Assembly: GCF_013410745.1 (NCBI RefSeq)
Contig: NZ_JACCFY010000001.1
Span: 310,001-374,000, forward strand
DNA length: 64,000 bases
Reading direction: 5' to 3'
Source of the DNA: Nesterenkonia xinjiangensis
GTDB taxonomy: Bacteria; Actinomycetota; Actinomycetes; Actinomycetales; Micrococcaceae
The notes under the pieces are model-generated. The model saw only the letters and a list, made by a program, of their open reading frames with translations, did no database searches and was not told the origin of the DNA. The translations under genes and the position numbers were made by a program. This document shows, in pieces, positions 34,880 to 42,703 of the stretch. How positions within the stretch are numbered: the stretch's first letter is position 1; each line of letters opens with the position of its first letter.

Positions 34880-34951
34880 TTCCGCCCCTAGGACTCGAAC
34901 CTAGACTGCACAGCTCCAAAGGCTGGCGTGCTGCCATTACACCAGGGCGGA
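34880..34951 (-). tRNA. tRNA-Gln (anticodon TTG)
   Basis: On the complementary strand a 72-base cloverleaf is visible: acceptor arms TCCGCCC and GGGCGGA pair completely, the D-loop contains TGTAATGGCAGC, the anticodon loop is CTTTGGA and the T-arm reads CTAGGTTCGAGTCCTAG. The discriminator base is A and CCA is not encoded. Anticodon TTG reads CAA/CAG. A tRNA-Gln just upstream of glmU is a conserved actinobacterial arrangement. Confidence 0.95.
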
Positions 34952-35010
34952 GTGCGCGCCACGAAGCACGCGTGGTTCATCTTCGCATGAGTGCCGATCG
35001 AGTTCACATC

Positions 35011-35055
35011 TTGACTTCCCTATCGCAAACTTCTATATTTGCTTACGTGAATATC
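35011..35055 (+). promoter_or_regulatory. Promoter A of the lipoprotein gene (three-copy promoter family)
   Basis: TTGACT (35011-35016) and TATATT (35034-35039) are 17 bases apart. The inverted repeat GCAAA-N8-TTTGC (35025-35042) covers the -10, and GCTTACGTGAATATC (35041-35055) follows. The same layout recurs at 36636 and 37614. A start near 35046 would give a leader of about 50 bases. Confidence 0.7.
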
Positions 35056-35095
35056 AGCGAAGATCCCTGCGATCTCTTCACAGACGGGAACAATC

Positions 35096-35944
35096 ATGAC
35101 ACGCACCCCATGCGCCACCGGCGCCACCAGCATCGCTGGCATCGCCCTGCTCACGCTGACCGGATGCGTCGGCCTCGGCCCCGGCGAGAGCCAGGCGGGC
35201 CCATCGACCGACGCGACCCGTGGGGACGGGGTGCAGATCCCCGACGAACATGGCGCGGAGCTGGTCCATCCGCTCGAGGACCCGGAGATCTTCGCCGAGA
35301 TGCGCACTGCGGCCGAGGACCTCGAAAGCCTGCGGATGGGCGCGACGATGACCTTCGAGCTGGACGCTCCCTGGCTCACCCAGGAGCAGCACCTCGAGAT
35401 GACCGCCGAGGGCGCGGCCGACTTCAGCGAGGTCCACGTGACCGCCTCCCTGACGGAGCAGGGAGACCCAGTGGAAGACATTGAGGCCTACATCCAGGAC
35501 GGCACGGGCGTCGAGAACATCGACGACCAGGGCTGGACGGACTCCCCCTCCAGCACGATCGACGAGGGGACCGACAGCACCTACGCGGCCGTCCTGGAGG
35601 CCGTCATCGCGATGGAGGACCTCCTGGAGGTCGACTACGACGACGATTCCTACACCCTGGAGTACGCCGGCAGCGATGCGGAGATCTTCGACTCGCTGGA
35701 GGACCCCTTCTCCCTGAACCTGGACGGCTATGAACCCGAAGAGACCGACATGACCGTCGAGGTCCTCCTCGATCCGCAGACGCTGTTGATGGAGGAGTTC
35801 GAGTTCACCCTGTACACCCAGGAGTCGCCGAACCCGATCAGCCTCGGCATGGAGATCAGCGTGGAGTACTCCATGTTCAACGAGGTTCCGCCGCTGGAGA
35901 TCCCCGAGGACGTCCTCGAAGAGGCGTACGGGCCTCAGCACTGA
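35096..35944 (+). CDS. Secreted lipoprotein, DUF6612/LppX-like fold
   Basis: The 282-residue protein has a lipoprotein signal with lipobox LTGC (lipidated C24). The mature protein is strongly acidic, with many Asp/Glu, and shows alternating beta-strand segments, a YIQDGTG...W block and a long amphipathic segment, as in DUF6612 and the LppX/LprG-like half-barrel lipoproteins that hold hydrophobic ligands. The family call is tentative. Its promoter is AT-rich against the local background and matches those of the kinase-module genes downstream, so it probably belongs to the same regulon. Confidence 0.65.
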   Translation: MTRTPCATGATSIAGIALLTLTGCVGLGPGESQAGPSTDATRGDGVQIPDEHGAELVHPLEDPEIFAEMRTAAEDLESLRMGATMTFELDAPWLTQEQHLEMTAEGAADFSEVHVTASLTEQGDPVEDIEAYIQDGTGVENIDDQGWTDSPSSTIDEGTDSTYAAVLEAVIAMEDLLEVDYDDDSYTLEYAGSDAEIFDSLEDPFSLNLDGYEPEETDMTVEVLLDPQTLLMEEFEFTLYTQESPNPISLGMEISVEYSMFNEVPPLEIPEDVLEEAYGPQH

Positions 35945-35965
35945 GCACGGCCGGACCTCAGTCGC

Positions 35966-36490
35966 TCAGAAGAGATCCTTGTGGCGGGTGAAGTGCTCAT
36001 GGGCTGGTCCGACCGGCCCGATGCCGTAGGTGTGCAGCACTTCAGCCAGAGCCGGAGCGGTGCTCTCCAACTGCTCGGCGGCCTCTTTGATCTGCTGCCC
36101 AGAGGCGACGGCGCGCAGCAGGTGGCGCATGCCGGCGACGACAGCGGCATCCCCGGCCTCGGCCGAGACCATCGAGGTGGTGCGGGTGAACCGCCCCGTG
36201 GAGGCCTTGATCCCTTCAAGCCGACCCGGCACCTCCTCCCGGGATACGGCCCCTTGGTCGAGCTGCTCCGCGAGCTCGTCGAGCGACTGCAGGCGCTGGA
36301 GCACGGCGGGATTGCCGATCTTCACGCGCTGGGCGCTGTTGAGCTGCGACAGCATCGGCGCGGACATTCCGAGGATGCCAGCAAGTTCGGACTGATTCAT
36401 GCCGAAGGCCTGCTTGACCCGCCCGAAGATCTCCGAGAGCTGCTCGCCGTACGCGGCCCGCTGGGCCTCGATGTTCTCTTCCACGCTCAT
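35966..36490 (-). CDS. Helix-turn-helix DNA-binding protein of the kinase-associated module
   Basis: A 174-residue protein with an HTH_XRE-like domain at about residues 12-60 (FGRVKQAFGMNQSELAGILGMSAPMLSQL), followed by coiled segments rich in leucine and glutamine and no other known domain. ATG 36490 (MSVEENIEAQ) is chosen because GGAGAAGAGG is well placed before it; an in-frame ATG 10 codons earlier lacks a site. In other actinobacteria this protein type occurs beside a membrane-anchored Ser/Thr kinase and a secreted partner (from memory), the setting seen here. It is a candidate regulator of the three matched promoters. Confidence 0.75.
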   Translation of the reverse strand: MSVEENIEAQRAAYGEQLSEIFGRVKQAFGMNQSELAGILGMSAPMLSQLNSAQRVKIGNPAVLQRLQSLDELAEQLDQGAVSREEVPGRLEGIKASTGRFTRTTSMVSAEAGDAAVVAGMRHLLRAVASGQQIKEAAEQLESTAPALAEVLHTYGIGPVGPAHEHFTRHKDLF

Positions 36491-36635
36491 GGACGCCTCT
36501 TCTCCGCCAGTCGCCATCATTCACTCACGCGAAGTCTACTCGCCATGATCCCCCGGCGCGATGCCCCCGTCAGGGCAGGCCAGACAGGACCTGAGGCCCC
36601 ATCGGCCCGACCCCATGCCATCCTGATCCCACCTC

Positions 36636-36679
36636 TCAACTTTGCTTTAGCGACTCCCTAGCGTTGCTTGTGAAAATAC
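36636..36679 (+). promoter_or_regulatory. Promoter B of the degraded paralogue
   Basis: TCAACT (36636-36641) and TAGCGT (36659-36664) are 17 bases apart, followed by TTGCTTGTGAAAATAC (36664-36679), which parallels promoter A downstream of its -10. GAGGAG before ATG 36702 completes the start signals, so control sequences survive although the gene is broken. Confidence 0.5.
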
Positions 36680-36701
36680 GTGACTCCTCGAGGAGCACAT
36701 C

Positions 36702-37475
36702 ATGGACACCCGAGCATGGCGCACCGCACTCCCCTGGCCCACGCATGGGAGAGGGCCGCCCGCGAGCACTGGGGCAAGGTCCCGCAGCCGGAGACCGGCG
36801 CGCAGTACGTCGATGCGTTGACCCACCAGACGCTGCATGACCGGATCCCGCGTCAGGTGGGGAACTGCTCGATCCATGTCGGGCTCACCACCCATGATCC
36901 GGACGGCGTCTCCGACTGGATCCAGGTGGAGCTGGGGACCTGGTGCGGCGATCGCGGCGCCGGGGAGACTACGACCGGCTTCCATTTCTCCACGCTGGAC
37001 GTCCTGGGCACCGCACAGGCCTCCGCCTACCGGGACCCGGCGCTCGCCGAAGGCAAGGATCCCTGTGGGGAGGACGACGAGCTGATCCTCTCCGTGGAGC
37101 CCTTCGGAGATCCGGAGGACGCCGAGACGGTGGGTCCACCCTTCGAACTGACGATCCATGAGGAGCCGGAGGCCCAGGACTCCGATCTCCTGCCCCTGAG
37201 GTCGAGCGGGAGGGGTCGGGCTGGACGGACATGGGACGCGATGCCGGGGGCGCGCAGGACGTCCTCGGCGGAATGGGGCGAGCACCCGCAGGCGGGCCGA
37301 CCGGCCCGACGACGGCGCGACCCCGAGCCTCCCCCATCGGCCCACCGTGGCCACCTTCGGTGAGGCCGGCCGGGGCGAGCCGGACGACGCATCCGACCCC
37401 GAGGAGCTGCGTCCCGGCCGGGACGAGCGGGAGGTGGATCGCGAGGAGGGCCCAGGAGCCGGTGACGAGACCTGA
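36702..37475 (+). pseudogene. Degraded paralogue of the membrane-anchored protein at 37685-39196
   Basis: The original start (ATG 36702, with GAGGAG upstream) opens a frame that is lost within 40 codons. Homology to the intact neighbour then appears in a second frame (ETGAQYVDAL...HDRIPRQV...IHVGLTT versus SSGTQYLDEF...HYRIPREV...IHIGVTT), moves to a third after about 37196 (GSGWTDMGRDAGGAQDVLGG versus GGEWQDIGRNVAGALEV), and ends in the first with TFGEAGRGEPDD versus TFGEAGDGAPEY and a stop at 37473. The signal peptide, about 170 central residues and the membrane helix are gone. A working short protein is unlikely. Confidence 0.8.
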
Positions 37476-37613
37476 GGCCCTGCCTGGAAGCTGATCCCGC
37501 CGCGGCGGTCCCGATCCTGGAGCCCGAATCTCCGAACACGGGGCCGCCGTTCTGCAGCACCTGGGCGCAGTAGACTGCCGTCGAAGGATCCTGCCGGACA
37601 TCTTTCAGCGCTC

Positions 37614-37660
37614 TTGATTTTGCTTCCGCAATTTTACTAGAATTGCAGACGTGAATTATC
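37614..37660 (+). promoter_or_regulatory. Promoter C of the membrane-anchored module protein
   Basis: TTGATT (37614-37619) and TAGAAT (37638-37643) are 18 bases apart. The inverted repeat GCAATT-N7-AATTGC (37628-37646) covers the -10 and ACGTGAATTATC (37649-37660) follows, as in promoter A. The predicted start lies about 35 bases before the ATG. Confidence 0.65.
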
Positions 37661-37684
37661 GCGGTGAGGCGTCAGGAGGACTCC

Positions 37685-39196
37685 ATGGCAGGGCCGAGGC
37701 ATCCACAGCAGCACACCGTCGAAGAGGCCAGGGAGATGACCATCAGAACCCCCCTGCGGACCATCACCGCCATGGGCGGCGCCCTGCTGCTGATGCTCCT
37801 CACCGGACCCGATGCGGGCGCCGTCGAACCGGCCCCGGACGATGTGCGTCCAGTGCTCCAGGGCGAGGAGATCAGCGGCGGCGGAAATCTGGGGGACGCC
37901 GTGGAGCTCAGCTCCGGCACCCAGTACCTGGACGAGTTCTCCGCCGGGACCCTCCACTACCGGATCCCCCGGGAGGTCGACCACTCCACCATCCACATCG
38001 GAGTGACCACGCTGGGCCAGGACGGCGAAGGGGACTCCGTCCGCGTGGAGACAGGCACGTGGGAGGGTGACCTCTGCTCCTCCGACACGATCTCCAGCAG
38101 CGCCGCAGGCTTCCGGGATCACCTGCGCACCACGCATGTTGCCGCCGGCCCGCCGCTGGACGGCGGGGCCGACGGTGCCTGCGGGAGCTCCGAGGAGATC
38201 GTGCTGACCATCGAGCTGACCATGGACCCGGAGGACTCGCGCAGCGTCGGGCAGCCCGTGGAGATCCTCGTCCACGAGGAGCCGCGCCCGGTGCGGCTCG
38301 GGACCCTTCCCCCATCCGACGAGGACTTCGACGGCGGGGAATGGCAGGACATCGGGCGCAACGTGGCCGGCGCCCTGGAGGTCACGCCCAGCCGATCCTT
38401 CGGCGGAGCTCCCGAGCTGGAGCCCGGAAGCACCTATGACGTCACGATCCACCCCGGGGAGACCCAGATCTTCCGCGTGCCCTTGGACTGGGGACAGCGC
38501 CTGCAGGCAGAGGCCTACTTCCCGGAGCCGGACGAGGCGCTCGCCGATCAGCTGAGCGGAATGGGCTCGGTCGCGCTGATGGCCGCCAATCCCCTGCGGG
38601 CCGGGCTGGATCATGATTCCGGAGCCCCGAGCATGAGTTCCTCGAGCCAGCACCGCGTCAGCACCGGGCCGATCCGCTGGTTCAACCGCGAGTCCTCCCA
38701 CGCCATGCTCGCCGGCGATCATTTCCTGGTGGTCACCGCCGACCAGCATGACTCCGGTGCGGACATCTCGATGCTGTACCGACTCACCCTGGACACCTTC
38801 GGGGAGGCCGGCGACGGCGCCCCGGAGTACCCAGAGGGTCACGAAGACGCCTGGCCGGTCTTCGAAGGGGGCGAGGTGACCGCCGATCGATCGGGGGCGG
38901 ATGCGCTCTCCAGGATCAGCGCACTGGGCGACAGCTCCGCCGTGGTGGCCGCCCTGGCCACCGTCGGACTGCTGCTGCTGGGCACCGGGATCGTCGTGCT
39001 GGTGCGGGTGATCGGTGATCCTCGCCCGCTGCCCGAGAGCGCACCGCAGACTGTCGTGCCGCATTCTCCTGGTCCACATCCTCCTGGACCGAAGCCTCCT
39101 GGACCGCAGCCTCCCCGCGGGCAGAACCCCTCTGCCGGGCCTCCCCCTCAGGCGGGCGGCCCAGCGCCCTGGGGGCACGGTGCGCAGCACCGCTGA
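37685..39196 (+). CDS. Secreted, membrane-anchored protein of the kinase module
   Basis: A 503-residue protein not recognised by family name. It has a signal peptide (core MGGALLLMLLTGPDAGA), an extracytoplasmic beta-rich region with IPREVDHSTIHIGVTTLGQDG and a later GETQIFRVPLDWGQRLQAEAYFPEP block, then a membrane helix at about residues 417-440 and a proline-rich cytoplasmic tail (PGPHPPGPKPPGPQPP). Similar C-terminal parts occur in actinobacterial VWA proteins encoded next to kinases. ATG 37685 is selected for its AGGAGG site 5 bases upstream. It converges on the kinase gene with a 4-base gap. A sensor or substrate role is inferred. Confidence 0.75.
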   Translation: MAGPRHPQQHTVEEAREMTIRTPLRTITAMGGALLLMLLTGPDAGAVEPAPDDVRPVLQGEEISGGGNLGDAVELSSGTQYLDEFSAGTLHYRIPREVDHSTIHIGVTTLGQDGEGDSVRVETGTWEGDLCSSDTISSSAAGFRDHLRTTHVAAGPPLDGGADGACGSSEEIVLTIELTMDPEDSRSVGQPVEILVHEEPRPVRLGTLPPSDEDFDGGEWQDIGRNVAGALEVTPSRSFGGAPELEPGSTYDVTIHPGETQIFRVPLDWGQRLQAEAYFPEPDEALADQLSGMGSVALMAANPLRAGLDHDSGAPSMSSSSQHRVSTGPIRWFNRESSHAMLAGDHFLVVTADQHDSGADISMLYRLTLDTFGEAGDGAPEYPEGHEDAWPVFEGGEVTADRSGADALSRISALGDSSAVVAALATVGLLLLGTGIVVLVRVIGDPRPLPESAPQTVVPHSPGPHPPGPKPPGPQPPRGQNPSAGPPPQAGGPAPWGHGAQHR

Positions 39197-39200
39197 GGTC

Positions 39201-40436
39201 TCACGTCAGCACTATCCAGACGGTCGCGATCAGCACCAGAAGGCCCAGCAGGATCAGCCCTAGCGCGATCCCGAGCCCGCGGACTCTGCCCTGAACGGAG
39301 AACCGCCCACGTGGCGGATCCTGCGGTGGCGGATCCTGCCGTGGCGGATCCTGCCGTGGCGGATCCTGCCGTGGCGGATCCTGCCGTGGCGACGTCGGCC
39401 GGGCCATCGGCTGCGCCGCAGACAGGACGGGAGCATGGGGGGCGGGGCGCGTCGGTGCCTCCCGGCGGCCCGGCATCGCGGTGGAGACCACGGCGGGAGT
39501 CGGGGCGCCGGAAGGCGTTGCCGCCCCCGCGGGTGAGCCGGCGCCGCGCCCGTCCACAGGTCCGCGCGCGGACCAGCCTGCCGGGAACTCCGGGACGTGG
39601 TCGAAGACCTCCACCTCCCCGAGGATGCCCTCCATCGGCACCTGGTCGGCGCACAGCTGGGACTCGGCGAGCGCCCGGCGGGCGGCCGCCGCTTCCTGGG
39701 TGCGGGCCGTCAAGCTCGGCGCCGCCAGGCGTGTGACGACGTCGACCAGCTGCGGCGGCAGCGAGTGAGGGAGCTCGGCCTGAGCGAGCGCCTCGACGGC
39801 GTCGGTGTCCTGATCCGGGCGCAGCCCGACGAGCATCTCCACCGCGCACATGCCCGCCGAGTAGAGATCAGCGCGCGGATCTGGATCCCAGCCCCGACGC
39901 AGGCATTCCGGGGCGAGATAACCGGGGGTGCCCAACGCATAAGGGCCCTGGGTGAGCCGCGGCTCATCGATTCCGGCGGCGATCCCGAAGTCCCCCAGCC
40001 ACAGCTGCGGGCGCTGACGACCGGTGGCGTCGAGGAGCAGGTTGGCGGGCTTGACGTCGCGGTGGACGAGCCCTTCGGCGTGGATGGCCCCCAGAGCGGC
40101 CAGCAGCTGGTCCAGCAGCAGGGCGACCAGCCGGGGCGGCAGCGGTCCGAAGTCCCCCACCAGGGTGGAGACGGAGCCGCCGCGGATGATCGGCAGGGTG
40201 AAGAGGACCTTGTCGTCCTCGCCGGCCCATCCGGTGGGGGCCAGCACATGCGGGTGGTCCAGGCGCAGGCTCTGCTCACGGATGAAGCGCAGCAGAGAGG
40301 TGGCGTCCACCTGCCGCAGCACCTTGGCCGCGCAGTAGGCCTGCTGGCGGTGGTCCCAGGCGCGCCACACCGTGCCGACGCCGCCTTCTCCCAGCGGGTC
40401 GACGAGTTCATAGCGTCCGGCGAAGACATCCCCCAT
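39201..40436 (-). CDS. Membrane-anchored serine/threonine protein kinase
   Basis: A 411-residue Hanks-type kinase. Glycine loop LGEGGVGTVW, ATP-binding lysine in YCAAKVL, catalytic loop HRDVKPANLL, DFG motif and GTPGYLAPE activation-segment end are all present in about residues 1-265. A proline-rich linker follows, including tandem RQDPP units, then a membrane helix at about residues 388-409 that ends the protein; there is no outside sensor domain, so sensing may come from the neighbouring secreted protein. It is divergent from the GntR-side genes only in position, with 27 bases to the GntR stop. Confidence 0.93.
   Translation of the reverse strand: MGDVFAGRYELVDPLGEGGVGTVWRAWDHRQQAYCAAKVLRQVDATSLLRFIREQSLRLDHPHVLAPTGWAGEDDKVLFTLPIIRGGSVSTLVGDFGPLPPRLVALLLDQLLAALGAIHAEGLVHRDVKPANLLLDATGRQRPQLWLGDFGIAAGIDEPRLTQGPYALGTPGYLAPECLRRGWDPDPRADLYSAGMCAVEMLVGLRPDQDTDAVEALAQAELPHSLPPQLVDVVTRLAAPSLTARTQEAAAARRALAESQLCADQVPMEGILGEVEVFDHVPEFPAGWSARGPVDGRGAGSPAGAATPSGAPTPAVVSTAMPGRREAPTRPAPHAPVLSAAQPMARPTSPRQDPPRQDPPRQDPPRQDPPPQDPPRGRFSVQGRVRGLGIALGLILLGLLVLIATVWIVLT
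39311..39385 (-). repeat. 15-bp tandem repeat, five copies, inside the kinase gene
   Basis: Five head-to-tail copies of GTGGCGGATCCTGCC (first copy with one change) encode RQDPP units in the kinase linker before the membrane helix. Copy number may vary between strains and alter the reach of the kinase domain from the membrane. Confidence 0.9.
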
Positions 40437-40463
40437 CAGTGGCCAGTGTAGCGACAGCCCGGG

Positions 40464-41225
40464 TCAGAGCCCGGGCTCTGACCCGGGAAGCGCCCAGCGG
40501 AGCGGGTTGGAGTTCCACGAGTTGCCCACCGAGAGCAGAATCCGTCCGGAGATGTAGCGGTCGGTGGACCATTCCAGCACCCGTCCGGCCGGGTCCCGGG
40601 AGACCCGCCGGTGCATCAGCAGGGCTGTGCCGCGGGAGATCCCCAGCATGGTCGCGTCCCGGGCCTTGGCGCCTTCGGCGCCGAACATGTGCTCGGCATG
40701 GCTGAAGTGGACCTGGTGGCGATCCGCCAACACTGCGGTGACCGACGGGGTCTCCGGGGGCAGGGCCTCGACGATCTCGCCGAGCCATTCGGGATAGTGG
40801 GTTCGCTCGAGCATGACCGTCTCCCCGTCGAGAGAGCGGAGGCGGGTCACAGCGAGCACCCGCTGCCCGACCCGGGCCTGCAGCAGCGCCTCGTCCATCT
40901 CTGAGGCGATCTGCCAGCGGTTCTCCATGACCTGCCCGCCGGGCTCCCGGCCGTGCCCGCGGGCCCACTGGGCGAAGCTGTGGAACTCCCCGAAGCTGGA
41001 CTGCGGGCGAGGCACCCGGACCACGGTCTTCGGTCGCCCACGGGTGCCGTCCACCGTGCCCTCGGAGACCAGTTCCTTGAGCGCGACGCGCACTGTGCCC
41101 GGCGAGACGCCGAATCGCTCGCTCAGGGCACGCTCGGAGGGCAGGGAGTCCCCCACGCCGAGCACTCCGGCGCGGATCTCCTCGCGCAGCGCCTCGGCGA
41201 TGCTGGTGAAGGCGAAGCCTGTCAT
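40464..41225 (-). CDS. GntR-family regulator (HutC/UTRA type)
   Basis: A 253-residue protein: winged HTH at about residues 5-72 (IAEALREEIRAGVLGVGDSLPSERALSERFGVSPGTVRVALKELV) and a UTRA effector domain (about 85-245; MLERTHYPEWLG, DRYISGRI). ATG 41225 is chosen because GGAAGGGG lies upstream and the HTH starts directly after; the longer frame is unlikely. It is divergent from the ABC importer and should repress it until its ligand, probably the imported phosphorylated compound, is present. Confidence 0.9.
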   Translation of the reverse strand: MTGFAFTSIAEALREEIRAGVLGVGDSLPSERALSERFGVSPGTVRVALKELVSEGTVDGTRGRPKTVVRVPRPQSSFGEFHSFAQWARGHGREPGGQVMENRWQIASEMDEALLQARVGQRVLAVTRLRSLDGETVMLERTHYPEWLGEIVEALPPETPSVTAVLADRHQVHFSHAEHMFGAEGAKARDATMLGISRGTALLMHRRVSRDPAGRVLEWSTDRYISGRILLSVGNSWNSNPLRWALPGSEPGL

Positions 41226-41563
41226 CCGCCGCCCCTTCCTCGGTGTCGTCCCCGTCTGGCCCCAGCGTCTGCCGGGAACGGTGCTGGTCAGTGTAGGCGC
41301 CGTCGCCGCGCGCATCCCGGAGCCGCACCGGCGACGTCTTGGCAAGGCCACGACTGGCCCGGCCAAGGCGTCGCCGAACGTTCATCCGGCATGCACCTTA
41401 CCTCCCCTCTGCTGTCACATCCACTAGTGATCTTTGACTTGACTTCGATTACTTCACTAGTGAACATGGAGTCGTTCAGCGTCCTCGGCACACCGGACAG
41501 ATGCTCCGGCTCGACGATGCCCCCGATCACTCGACACCTGAAGAAGGGCTTGGAACCGCACTG
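41226..41563. promoter_or_regulatory. 338-base divergent control region with twin CACTAGTG sites
   Basis: Two copies of the 8-base palindrome CACTAGTG lie at 41422-41429 and 41455-41462, centres 33 bases apart (about three helical turns), which suits a pair of GntR dimers. TTGACT at 41434-41439 and TAGTGA at 41458-41463 (18-base spacing) form a plausible importer promoter whose -10 overlaps the second site. The segment is noticeably AT-richer than its surroundings. The rest (41226-41400) shows nothing recognisable. Confidence 0.6.
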
Positions 41564-42703
41564 ATGAGCATTCGCACAAGCACCCTGCTCGGCACCCTGA
41601 CCATCACCGCAGTGGCAGTGACCGCCTGCGGCGGCGACGCAGGAGAGTCAGACACCTCCGCCGCCTGGCGTGAGGCCACCTCCGCTGAGGACGGAGGCGG
41701 CATGGACCAGCTCATCGAGGACGCCCAGGCCGAGGGCACCTTCACTGCGATGGGTCTCTACGACGACTGGGCCAACTACGGCGGCCTGCTGGAGGCCTTC
41801 TCGGAGAAGTACGACATCGAGATCGTCAATGACACCTCCACCGGCTCCAGCCAGGACCTGATCAACGCCGTGGTCAACCGCCAGGGGCAGGCCGACTCGT
41901 TGGACTACCTGGACACCGGGGTCAGCTTCGCCCATGACGCCGACGAGGACGGCCTGCTGGCGGAGTACGCCCCGGCCACGATCGACGACATCGATGAGGA
42001 GTTCATCGGCGAGAACGGCACCTGGATCAACCACCTGGGCGGCACCATCGCCATCGGCTGCGACACCTCGCGGATCGAGGAGTGCCCGACCAGCTTCGCC
42101 GACCTGCTCGACGACGCCTACCGCGGCCAGGTCGCGATCCCCGGGGACCCCACCACCGGTGAGTCCGGCTTCATGATCGTCCACGCCGCAGCCCTGGCCA
42201 ACGGCGGCAGCCTCGACGACATCGAGCCCGGCATCGAGTTCTTCTCGGAGCTGGACGAGATCGGCAACTTCATCCCTGTGGAAGCCGGCGCCGGCACCAT
42301 CGAGACCGGGGAGACCCCGATCGTGCTCGAGTGGGACTACAACCTGCAGCCCATCGCCGAGGATCTCGCCGAGGACGCCGACATCGAGCTGGAGATCAAC
42401 ACCCCTTCTGACGGTGAGGTCTCCTCCTTCTACGCCGCCTCCCTCAACGACGATGCCCCGCATCCGGCCGTGGCGCGGCTGTTCTTCGAGTTCCTCTTCT
42501 CCGACGAGGGCCAGAACCTGCTCCTCGAGGGTGCGGTGAGCCCGGTGCGCCTGGACGCCATGATCGAGTCCGGAACCGTGGACCAGGACGCCCTGGACGA
42601 GCTTCCCAACTCGGACGGGATCACCGCCCCGATGCCCACCCTGGAGCAGCGCCAGGCCAACCAGGCCGTCATCAACGAGCAGTGGTCCGGGGCCATCCAG
42701 TGA
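41564..42703 (+). CDS. ABC transporter substrate-binding lipoprotein (Fe3+/thiamine/2-AEP type)
   Basis: A 379-residue binding protein with lipobox AVTACGG (C22). It belongs to the bacterial extracellular solute-binding family that includes iron, thiamine, spermidine and 2-aminoethylphosphonate binders: seen are the QDLINAV, SLDYLDTG, YRGQVAIPGDPTTGESG and TIETGETPIVLEWDYN hinge segments. The downstream HAD and EEP-type phosphatases suggest an organophosphate or phosphonate ligand; this is inference. No strong ribosome site precedes ATG 41564. Confidence 0.85.
   Translation: MSIRTSTLLGTLTITAVAVTACGGDAGESDTSAAWREATSAEDGGGMDQLIEDAQAEGTFTAMGLYDDWANYGGLLEAFSEKYDIEIVNDTSTGSSQDLINAVVNRQGQADSLDYLDTGVSFAHDADEDGLLAEYAPATIDDIDEEFIGENGTWINHLGGTIAIGCDTSRIEECPTSFADLLDDAYRGQVAIPGDPTTGESGFMIVHAAALANGGSLDDIEPGIEFFSELDEIGNFIPVEAGAGTIETGETPIVLEWDYNLQPIAEDLAEDADIELEINTPSDGEVSSFYAASLNDDAPHPAVARLFFEFLFSDEGQNLLLEGAVSPVRLDAMIESGTVDQDALDELPNSDGITAPMPTLEQRQANQAVINEQWSGAIQ

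Noticed and set aside
34880-34951. tRNA-Gln as the attachment site of an integrated element
   Set aside because: No integrase gene and no direct repeat of the tRNA 3' end were found in the window, so an element cannot be claimed.
36680-37363. 227-codon frame as an intact gene
   Set aside because: Homology to the neighbouring paralogue enters and leaves this frame, there is no signal peptide, and the ribosome site belongs to another frame; it is treated as part of a pseudogene.
39311-39385. Possible CRISPR-like array
   Set aside because: The 15-base units are directly adjacent with no spacers, lie in frame inside the kinase gene and encode a proline-rich linker.
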